NCBI GenBank assembly: GCA_009193035.1
Contig: SWDT01000094.1
Location: 186,001-250,000 of the forward strand
DNA length: 64,000 bases
Source: Halicephalobus mephisto
Lineage: Eukaryota > Nematoda > Chromadorea > Rhabditida > Panagrolaimidae
Reading direction: 5' to 3'
The notes under the pieces are model-generated. The model made no database searches and was not told the DNA's origin. It saw only the letters and a program-made list of their open reading frames with translations. Of this stretch, positions 47,485 to 57,795 are shown piece after piece (position 1 is the first letter of the stretch; the number at the start of each line of letters is the position of its first letter). Position numbers and translations under genes: made by a program.

Positions 47485-48500
47485 ATGAAGTTCACAGAAG
47501 TTAGAAAAATTCATCTTTTTAATATATTTTTCCTGATTATTTTGTTTATTTGGGTTTTTAAAATCAGAAAACCAAGTTATGGAGAAGAATCAACATCTGA
47601 AGACGGATTTTCTTCCTCACAAGTAATCGTCCAAGCTTTCCGGGAATGCACCAAGAAAGCTTTCCAGAATTCGATCTCAGCTGCTGTGTACTTTGAGAAT
47701 TTTGACGACTGTGTTCATCTCTTGCCATTTTTGAAATTTGATTATTTCCGCACAGCTTATTTCGACGAAGATAAAATTTTCCTTCCGATGAAACCTGAAT
47801 ACGACCAAAGTAACTGTACTTGGCTTACTGTAGGTATTGGAGGAGACGATAGGGCGGAGAGAGAATTCAAACTCAAATATCCAGGATGTAAAATGTTTGG
47901 AATTGAAGGCAGTCCGGATCAGTATGCTGGATTCCGTCAATTTGCTAAAGTTATCCCATATGCAGTCGGTGAGTATTTTTATGAATGACGGTAGGGAAAA
48001 TGGATTTGTAAAAACGTTACCCATTTATGAAAACAATAATCGTTCATTTTTAAATGATTTAATTTGACTTTTTGTTTCTAGGAATCGAAGCCGGTACTTT
48101 GTCTCTCAAAGTCCGCGAAAGTACTAGATATGTGGATAAAAAAGTCGAAGTCCTTCCATTTCTTCATCTCTTAGACACCTACGTTGGACAGAGATTCTTC
48201 CACTACATGACCATTGACATCGAAGGTGTTGAGTACTCCATCCTCAAGGAACTTTTACCAGGAGGGAAGTTGGATAAAGAAGGAGTGGTCTTCTGTCAAA
48301 TTGATGCAGAGCTCCACAGATTCCCACCAGAAAGTGAAGACCACGTCAAGGACTTCCTACAACAGTTCAACGCTCCAGATTCCCATTATTTACCCGTTTA
48401 CCGTGCTTTGTTCTTGAGCAAGCATCACAAAGTTACCTTCGTCAACATTCACGAGAAAGAATGTCAGGAAGCTTTCGATTTGACAAGTTATATGAAGTAA
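47485..48500 (+). CDS. FkbM-type methyltransferase, type II membrane anchor (copy 2)
   Basis: Exons 47485-47968 and 48082-48500 give 300 residues with the same intron position and phase as copy 1 (inside the codon after ...YAV). The N-terminal anchor is LFNIFFLIILFIWVF. The SAM region WLTVGIGGDDRAEREFKLKY then GIEGSPDQYAGF is nearly the same as in copy 1, except that the expected EAS reads EGS. The later motifs MTIDIEGVEYSILKELLP and FCQIDAELH are intact. The linker between anchor and domain diverges strongly. This is a tandem duplication with both copies apparently functional. Confidence 0.9.
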
Positions 48501-48583
48501 AGATTTTAAAAAAATTCTGATTATAAACTATTCAATCACTCAACTTCAAAGGTAATGAAGAAAAGAAGACTGCGGTGTCAATA

Positions 48584-48685
48584 TACCGTAAAACCTCTAA
48601 TAGAAGTGCTGCCCGTCTATTGTTCAATCATTTAAAAATGATGCTCGTCTAATAGAAGTGCCCTTCTATTAGAGGTTTTGCGGTA
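48584..48685. mobile_element. 102-bp foldback MITE
   Basis: The ends TACCGTAAAACCTCTAATAG and CTATTAGAGGTTTTGCGGTA are reverse complements with one or two mismatches. Inside, AATAGAAGTGC is repeated toward the centre. TA at both outer ends fits a TA-targeting element. It lies between convergent genes. Confidence 0.8.
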
Positions 48686-48858
48686 AGCTAAAAAATGTTC
48701 ATAGTATTGAGAATAATCCGGTTAGTAGATATTCTGTGCTTTTCGTAAGTTAATCAAGAAAACATTTATTTTTATCCAGTGAAATTGTAACGAAATCAGC
48801 AGCAAAAACAATTTTAGAAATTTCTACTTTAACATAAGCAATAATTAAAAAACTATGA

Positions 48859-51800
48859 TTATAAGAAAAATTTAAGGTAATTATTAAGCATTTCTTTGGT
48901 GTCTCCGTCAAGTTCGTTAATTTCTTGAAGTTTGTTACAAATGGATTTAATCATTTGAACGTTAATTTTTGGATTTTCTAGATTTTGAAGCACTTCTTCA
49001 ATCACTTCAACATTGCTGCAACTTTTTTTCTGTTTCTTTCGAAGTTGACATTTTATTTTCTCTAAGATGTCTATTTCGTTTTGATTTTTCCCATTTTCCT
49101 GTGGAGTTGATGAGGATTCTCCATAGTTCTCCAGATATTGATGAACAAGTCGTTCAAGTTCTTTGTCTATTTGAATTTCACAAAGTCGACGAAGAACTTG
49201 ATTGATTTTTTTGTCATCATTTTCTGCTGTGATTAATTCTTCAAAAAACTTATCGTATTGATGATTGTTTTTCATAAATTCCTTCAGAAGTTGATTTTTG
49301 ATTGAACTCAAGATTGTTGTTTTATTAGGGTTCTTTAAAAATGAATGGTCAAGGTTATTTGTTTCGGAAGATCCCGAAATCCTGTAATTTTGAGAAAGAC
49401 AAAATGGATTAGGATCATATGTCTTGGAAGGCTTTGGGACTGTATCTAATCCAGAATCAAAAGCTGGATTAAGGTTTTCTGTCCTAGAAGATTCTGGAAT
49501 TTCATCTAGTTGAGTTTTGGTGTGAACGGAATTGAGACAAATTAAAACCTTATTACTGATTGACTTAATACCACAAGAACAAAGGAGTTTAGTATAAGAA
49601 GAATTCACAAAATCCCCACATTTCAGACAGATCCATTTTTTAACTTGCTTCGAACATTGTGTTGGACAAGGGCGATTAAGGCTTTTGAATTCTGTTTGTG
49701 GTTCTATTTTCTCTGAATTGCCCATGTTGATGAATCCAAATAAAATTTCTTCGTCATCATCAGTCTTCAGATAAGGTTCATGCAAATTAGGGTTGTTGAA
49801 AGCCGTGAGATTACTGTATTTGCTAATATTTTTCAATTTACAGTAAACGTGGTCATGATGTTGTTTGGAATAATGCAATTCCCAAGTCCTTTCTGCTTTA
49901 ATGTTTGGTACGATAGTAAGAACATTTCCAGATGTAACTGTTAATGATGGTAGAAAAATCGGCGATATGGCATCAATAGCAGCACCGGGTTGGTTATTTT
50001 CTGATTTTTTAGATCTCGGATATATTTCTTCTTCGCTGAACTCAGTAAATCTTTTCTTAAAAGAAAAACATTTACTATGCACTTCATCATCTCTTTGTTG
50101 TTCAATACAATACATCTTTTTAATCCTGTTTTCTACATTATTCACCTCCTGAAAAAAACAAAATTAATTAACTAATTCAGTATTAATTACTATTAACCTG
50201 GAGACATCGATGAGCCTTCTCGGCTTCTTGAAGCCACTTGTTCGAATCTCGAAGTATACTTCTCAACTGCTCCCACTTATTTTGGAGCGTACTAATTCTC
50301 AATCGAATATCTTCTTCGTTTGATCCCATAAAAATCAATCTGTTCCCATCAGCGATAATATTATTTACTTTCTTCGAATGATGTTCCATGCTCGATTTCA
50401 GAACTCTGTATTGATAAGAAATCTCAGAAACGTTGGAAGCATCATTTCTATTTGAGATTTCCAACCAGAAATTATATTCTTTTGTTATCCAGTCAAGTTC
50501 TTCTTCATAATTTTGAAGGAAAAAGGAATATTCTTTAATTCTATGAAATGCACGCTTTCTGTCATTGCAAAGGTCAAGAAGATTCTTTTGTTCATGAATA
50601 ACAACATCCAAATCTTGTTCAAGAGTTTCAAAATTTATGTTTTTGTTCTTCTGTTCCTCTAATGCTCTTTTAAGTCCTGTAAGTTGCTCATCTGAAACGA
50701 GATATTATTTTATCTTCTAAAATGTTAAGAACAAATACCATTTTTCTTGATAGTATTTTCATAAGGTATATGTTTACCAAGTGAGAGATCAACGTTTCCT
50801 ATGTTATTTATTACCTTCTCTGTGTTCATTTGGCGTTTTAGTGACACCAACTCTGTGTTAATAATGTCAATATCTTTTTTGAAATTCAAGTATTCATTCA
50901 ATGTTTCCTTTCTATACTTCAGAAAGTCACAGAATTTATGCCATCCGACGATGACATACGTTGGTGAAGGTATTAACTCATTCTCGTAGTCGCCGAAGTT
51001 GGTGTTTTTTATAGCAACAAATCTATCACTAATTTCTGCTTTTTTAGTTGAAATATCTTCCAGAATTTCTTCTGCAGCTTTAACATTCCTTGAAAAGTTT
51101 GTTATTTCCTCTGAATTCAAGATTTTCACAACATCGATGACCCAACAATTGAGAGTCTCTAGTTCTTTTGAAAATATCTCAATCTGAGCTTCACGTTCCA
51201 ATCTTTCGATTTCACTGGTTAAATCCTTCATTCTGTTGTTTTCGGCATTTTCCAACTCTTTCCAAGCAGTATCCATGTCCTGGATACTGTATCCCTTAGG
51301 GGGGATATAATTTTGTCTTCCTGCTACGCTTCTCTTCTTTTGAATATTGACAAATAGTGCGTTAAGCTGTCTTTTTTCTTCCGATTTTAAAACTTTATCC
51401 CTTTCTTTGTAATTCTGGAGCTTAATTTTCTCATTTCTCAAATCGTCGACGTTATTGGAGAATCTTCTGTCATCTAGCCACTGAGCTGTCTTCTTAATCC
51501 ATTCGAGTAAATCAGAAGTCGTTTGCTCAAACTCGTTTTGCAGCCAAAATCGATCTTTCGATGTCAATGGTTGAATCGATTTCACAAGTTCGACATTGGT
51601 CGTATTACTTAATACCTTGTACAATTGATTTAATTCTTTCGTTGATCCAAAGACTTTCTTCTTTATATCAATCGGACGTCGATGATCTATATGAAGTTTG
51701 AGGTACTGTACTAAGCAAAAATAGAGTTCCTTCAAATTTGGATACATTCCTACTATGTCGTCCGTTTGTTTCTTCGTTGTGGCGTATTTATCCAGAGCTT

Positions 51801-52668
51801 CATTCAGATCGTTCAAAACCTCGTCATGATAATCATTAAAGTTTCGGATTTGTGGATCTGGAAGGATATCTAAATTGTTTTCTTTGCGAAGAAGCTCAAT
51901 CTTTCGGTAGACGTAATAAACGCAAATGACAAAATCCCGTAATTCCTCTGCATTAGATACTTTTTGTTCGTTGGATGAATGGATTTCTTGACAAAAAGCT
52001 GTAAGAGGGATTCCACAATTTTCATCCTTCTCGTAACTGCCAATTCGAGTCCATAATTCCCCTAAAGTTATCTTTTCAACTTCACCGTAGTTGACCAGAA
52101 CGTGACAAATAATATCGTCAAATTTCGATATATCTCCTGATTTTAGTTGTTTTTTAAACTGGAAATTTTATTAAAAATTAGTAATTTAAAGTGAAACTAA
52201 CTGTGGAAAGATTTCCTCGAAGTCTATTTAATGGAATCAAAGCTGCAATATCATACCCATAATTCAGCATAGTAACACAATGACTGCAAGACTTTGGATA
52301 ATCCGAAGGTACCGCGTCGCAAATTCGTATTTTCTTCGTTATTTTCCATTGTAAATGATAAAACTCCTGATTTTCAAGAGTGAGAGCCAAATCAAACAGT
52401 TTTCTACTAGCAGGAAACGGTAGTTCGCTTAGAGACTAGAATTGTATTTAAAACATACAAAGTAAAAGAAAACAATACTTACAGCATAAATAATCCCTTT
52501 TCGCTGATGGATATCCATGGGACGAAGTATGTTAGGTTTTCTTTCAATAACCTGTGTTGTATTTTCAACTGGGATAAAACACCAAATATTTTTGTTCTTG
52601 TTATATCCCCACATCAGATCACACGGAATCCCTTGTAAATCTACGGCTTTACACTCAGCACTTGACAT
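48859..52668 (-). CDS. WGY/Cys-rich family member B with inserted spectrin repeats
   Basis: Exons 52483-52668, 52202-52435, 50739-52158, 50198-50691 and 48859-50148 (phases 0, 0, 1, 0) give 1207 residues. Exons 1-2 match the family: CDLMWGYN, and SCSHCVTMLNYGYDIAALIP in a 78-codon exon 2. Exon 3 opens with the family region (ICHVLVNYGEVEKITLGEL, VYYVYRKIELL). From about residue 345 it turns into spectrin-type triple-helix repeats: SDLLEWIKKTAQWLDDRRF, YIPPKGYSIQDMDTAWKELE, SEIERLEREAQ. More repeats fill exon 4 (FLQNYEEELDWITKEYNFWL, RLRISTLQNKWEQLRSIL). These resemble the first rod repeats of beta-spectrin or alpha-actinin. Exon 5 returns to the family with FGFINM and CPTQCSKQVKKWICLKCGDFV then LLCSCG. 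It ends with a coiled, charged tail and GDTKEMLNNYL. No actin-binding or EF-hand domain is seen. Confidence 0.85.
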
Positions 52669-53784
52669 ATTTAGAAAATAAATGAATTTAGAAACAAATC
52701 GTCACTATTAAGCAATCGGAGAAAATTAATTGTTAGTTCCGGTTTACTATCATTATTTGCCCAACTTTCGGTGCTAATCAATATTCAATTTACTGGCCTT
52801 GTTATCATTTTCAAAACATATTTCGAAACAGAAAAATTTCGCAACAATCCTATTTTTTTTTACAAAATAATGAACTCAATCAATTCTTTATCAGAACAAA
52901 TCTAAAATTACTAAACTTTAAAAAACATTAAAAATCAATAACATTACAGAGACGACAATCAATAATATTCCTCAAAAAGATTCTGACAAATCGTTAAATA
53001 TAATAACTTCTCATATAAAAGTAGTCCCAATTACATTAGCCAGTTTTTAAAATGATTAAAATTAAAATTTATGTTTTTATTGTGTTCATTATTATCATTA
53101 CAATTAACTTTAAGTCCTGTCCTATTACAGTTGATCGACAGAAGTTTCGCAATAGTTAATTCTAATGTAAAAAATTTGGATCCTTGACCGACAGTATTTC
53201 ATTGTAACGTTGGATAATATCTGCAAAAATGAAAATCAGAATTTACTTTGCCCTTTTTAATCCTAAAAAATGTGTATTTCAATAAATTCTAAAAAGAATA
53301 ATTTGCTGAATATTAATGAATCTTTTAAAAATTCTTCAAAAAGTAGTAATTCAGATTCCAGATTCTCAACAGAATATTTAACAAGTAAAATTTCAAGTGA
53401 AAAGATAGTTTCCTGTTTTTGCAATTGTGAAACTTTGAAATAATCTTTTAATAACATCAGAAAAAAAACAAATTTATGCTTGATAAACAGTTTAAGAGAT
53501 AACTACTTATAATTCCAATTCCTCTCAGTTTAGTGAAGATTGCATTGTCTGGATTTCGAAATTGGCAACATAATTTACTAATAGAAGAACAATAGTTCGA
53601 AATAATCAAAATTTTCATTAAAAGTTTGTTAAATACAAAAAATGATATAATGCATAATAGTTTTTATAATTCATGAGTATTTATTGAGTAATGTGTTTTT
53701 AATTTGAAAATATTTTTTCAATATAAGTATTTATTTCTTTGTCAATATCATAATGTTTGTACCTGCTACTTTGATGACGTGTCA
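52669..53784. other. Spacer between members C and B
   Basis: This AT-rich DNA holds the promoter of B and the 3' end of C. A minus-strand 64-codon ORF (53263-53457) is Leu/Phe-rich without domain support. Confidence 0.35.
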
Positions 53785-55356
53785 TTATCTGCCTAATCTT
53801 TCGTTTGTAAGTGCTACGAGAAGACCTTTTTTTGCGAGAGTCGGTAATTGTCTAACTGGATGTGGTGTATTATGTTGCATTTCTTCTTCGATATCTGATC
53901 CTGAAGAAGTTCCAGAAGATGACGTTTCAGTATCGGTCTTTTTTTCTCTATGATGTTCAGGTATTAATTCGTCCTCACTATCTGAAGCTAATTGAATTTT
54001 CTCTATAGCAGGAAGTGTTGAAGGACATATGTCAGAGTCATCGACTTTTTCGATATCTGGATCAAATCTCACTTTCCTTAGAGCACTTGAAAGTACAGTT
54101 ATTTGGTCTTCTGGATTGACAACACTTGGTTTCAACGATGATTTATGACTGTCTTCATCTGCTGTCTTGAGAGAATTGATTTTGTCCTTCTGGTTATCCA
54201 AATCTTCTTCATTTTCATCTTCTGATAGGTTTTCATCACTCATATTTTCTTCCACTGGATTCCAGTCATCGATTCTCTCCAACAACTCTTGCAACTTTAT
54301 CAACTCCTCTGAGATGTGTGATCCTTCGTCAATATGCAGTTCGTTATTGATGCTGTTTTTCAAATATTCCACATACGAAAAATACAACTCTCTCAATTTT
54401 GGGTAGATTTCAGTTAAGTTGTCCTCGTCCATCTCAAAGTAATTTCTCTTGGCCGTTTCTAAATCCAAAAATCCTGTTCTTTTTGGATTAACTATATTCA
54501 GCTTCAGTTCGATTTTCCTGAAAGCAAAATAAAGACACAAAAGGAATTGTTGAAATTTTTCTTCGTTGATGATTTCAACATCTGGTATATTCTTAATAAG
54601 TTCTACTTGAGCGGTAACGGGAACTTGATACTCTTTTGTCAGTTTTATCTCCCTGGCGAAGTTTATTAGTTCTTCCAATGTCAGTTCTCGAATTTCATCA
54701 TAGTTGATAAGAACTCTACACTGCATTTCTAGCAGATCCGGAGTAAATGCAGAAGTTTCCATCGTATTTAGTGACTTTTCGATCTGGAAAATGAATATTA
54801 AATTTTCTTCCATAAAATTAAAAAATTGAAATTGTTTAAAAAGAAGTAAAATTAAAAAAAACGAAAATTGCATAAAAATATTTAATAAATCATGACAAAA
54901 CTTACTTCTTTCAATCCCCCGGGATACTGTAATTCTGGTAGTTGGACAAGCAAATCAGCTCCGTATTCGACGGTTGAAACAAAATGACTGCAATTGCGAG
55001 GGTCTTTCGGTAATCTTCCACATTGTTTCGTTTCTGTTATTATCAACCAATTAAATTGGTGTTGAACTTCATCTCCTTTGTTGACGAAGAAATCCAAGTA
55101 TTTTTCAGATGAAGAATATTGTAGGCAACTCAGAGGCTAAAATATTTTATATAAATTATTAATGATCGAAATTTACCAATAAATTGTCTTTGAGATGAAC
55201 ACTTTTCTCATTTTCCATAGTGTGTCTGTGGACGTGTGGATGTGGAGTTACTTTGTCAGATTCAACGTCTATAGGAACAAATCTGCTGATGGATTTTTGG
55301 GAGATATATCCCCATCCAGGTTCACAAGGACGTCCCAAAACAAACACCAAAGACAT
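53785..55356 (-). CDS. WGY family member C, lacking the Cys-rich module
   Basis: Exons 55177-55356, 54906-55136 and 53785-54783, all phase 0, give 469 residues. Exon 1 has RPCEPGWGYISQ. Exon 2 (77 codons) has EKYLDFFV and NCSHFVSTVEYGADLLVQLP. Exon 3 has MQCRVLINYDEIRELTLEEL, LLCLYFAFRKIELKL and LRELYFSYVEYLKN, aligning with A and D. After about residue 330 the family resemblance stops. Instead of the Cys module there is an acidic, Ser/Thr-rich tail (SDENLSEDENEEDLDNQ, TETSSSGTSSGSDIEEEM). It contains LRKVRFDP, which fits the RVxF-type docking motif for PP1 phosphatase (inference), and a basic end. The tail is probably disordered. Confidence 0.82.
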
Positions 55357-57795
55357 TTTTGAAAATTTAGTAACTTTTTAACCGGAAATTGAAGTATTTC
55401 AAAATGAATTTTAAGAGAACCTAAATACTGAAAACGATCTATGATAAGAACACCATGTACGTCAACAATGTTTTATCTTTATAACGAAGTGAATCAATAA
55501 TTTATCTTTAAACGAAATTTTAGTTTTCAATGATATTTGTATTTCGAAATTCGTAGATTTATAATTTAGAAAAGCTGAAAAATAATCATGCTTGTTTATT
55601 TATAACTCTTATTTTTTCAGTTCTACAAAAATGATATTAATTTTCCAAGGTCGTAATTATTCTTTTGAACGTTGTTTATTTATGAAAGCAAATTTTATAA
55701 GATGTCCAAAACAAAAACAAATTGCATATTTCAATTTGCTGAACAATCAATGCTAATGAAGATATGCTTTATTTTTTCAATTTTAAAACGCATGAATAAA
55801 GTAAAAATATTCATCACGAAATCAATGGCGTCATATGTCGTCATATATTGAGAAATGAGAAATTTTCGATCTGATTCATGAGTCAGAAAAACAAATCAGA
55901 ACTTTCATTGTTTTTTTTGATTCATTCAAGTTACAGTAATAATTTTTCTCTAAATCGATATTGTTTTAAAGCAATCCACAATCAACAAATAAATACAATA
56001 TAAACAATATAAAACAATACATATGTTTTGTTATTTAAATTTTTTCCACAAATGACGCGGATGTATGGTTTTTAAACGGCACCACCGCTTCTCCTCAACC
56101 GACAGTTAAGACAACCTATCAATTGGACATCTCACTATCCAGGTACCGGGTCAACTAAGAATGTATGTTGTTTATTGACGTTAAGGATACTTATACAAGA
56201 TATCGACCCAGGCGAGGATTGCAATAGTGGCAAGAATGAAAAATAATTCATCAACATAAAAAGGACAATTGGATATCTACGTTTTACGGTTAATATGCTT
56301 GATTTGTGTTTTGTGTTCCATCATAACTATGTAATACTTTTAACAATCATAATTTATTGTGATTTATATTTGCTTTATCGCAATTTTTTATAATTATCAC
56401 TTTTTTGTGATTTAATTATCTAAATTTGAGAGATCAATAAAGATACTAATGCAAATTAATGGCAAAAAGACTTACTATGTTTAAAGACATCGATTCCATA
56501 CTAAAGAACTAGAATATTTTTCTTATTTTGTTGTTTCGGAAGAAAAATTAACAAAATCAGATATCTTCAAATTCTTTTTGTAATCATCCTTTTGCATTTT
56601 TTCAATCAAATTCAGATTAATACTAATGTTTTTTGTTTAGTTTATACTTTTAATCCCAGATCAGGAAGACATTTAAGAAGGATGAGCGTTCTTTGTGTTT
56701 GTTTATCTCTGTGAACTGTTAATCTTTCAGCGTTAAAGTAATATTAGCTTACTTAATACACAATTACATCGGTATTTATCTCCTCCAGATTTATTACTTT
56801 GATTTCCTCAGGTAATTTCAAAAACAGATAAAAGTTCCTTCGATTTAATAAATTCGTTTTTATCTCGGATATCGTATATAAGAATGTCGAACTCGACTTA
56901 GTGATATTATCAGGATTCTAAAAGGATAACCAGCGTGTTAAATAACGATTGAATGTAGATTTCATTGAAATATTCGTCTTTTTCCTAAGAGTAATTGTTG
57001 ATGACAAAAATTCGTAATGCATAATTATGGATATATTATCAAGCAACCAAATGATGATTTTTTGGGCAACCGAATTTTGTTGTGGCAAATCTTTTGATAA
57101 TTTCTAAAAGTGATAATTCTCAGTATTGTGGATATGTGGTCATCACAACTAGAGATATTTGGGACACCTAAGACTAAATAGTCCTCTCCTTGCTGAGGAA
57201 TATAAAGGAGACATTTCGTGCGAGTCGGAGTTTCCTGGGTGTTGCGATTATATTGTTGACATCATTCCATATTATATTTGTCTAGTCTTAATAAAAGTCA
57301 GAACTCTTAGATTAGAAGAAAAATTGTAAAGTAAATATATTTGGAAAAAGGAAACAATATATGATTGCAAAAATATTCAATAATCACATTTGCTATTATG
57401 TTTTACAAATTTTTATCGTTATAATTTGATAAACTAAATATGCAGGAACTTGGAGATTTCAATTTACGACTAAAATAAAAAAGTTTTGTAAGGGGTATAA
57501 TATTACTTTATCTTTAAAAATGATCGAAATAACAATATTTTGAAAAAATCAAAAGATTATTTTTTTAATTTTTAGGTTTACAAAAATGATGACAAATACT
57601 AAGACTTCAAAATCCAAACAGAATGAGTAATGTGATGAAAAAGTTTTTGTTCAATTTTCATAATAAATTCTCAGCTATTAAGTCCATATTATTTTTCAGA
57701 CCGAATTTAGATGGTCGGTTCTCCTATCATCGCAATCGATCGATTGTCTGCTATCTGCTTAAATATAAAATATTATTTTTACTTCTTATGTTAAG
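55357..57795. other. Intergenic between divergent members C and D
   Basis: 2.4 kb of AT-rich DNA holds the 5' flanks of both genes. A less AT-rich block at 56040-56160 and an LTR-like stretch at 57070-57320 (TATAAAGGAGAC, then AATAAAAGTC about 80 nt later) are the only structured parts. No open frame has support. Confidence 0.35.
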
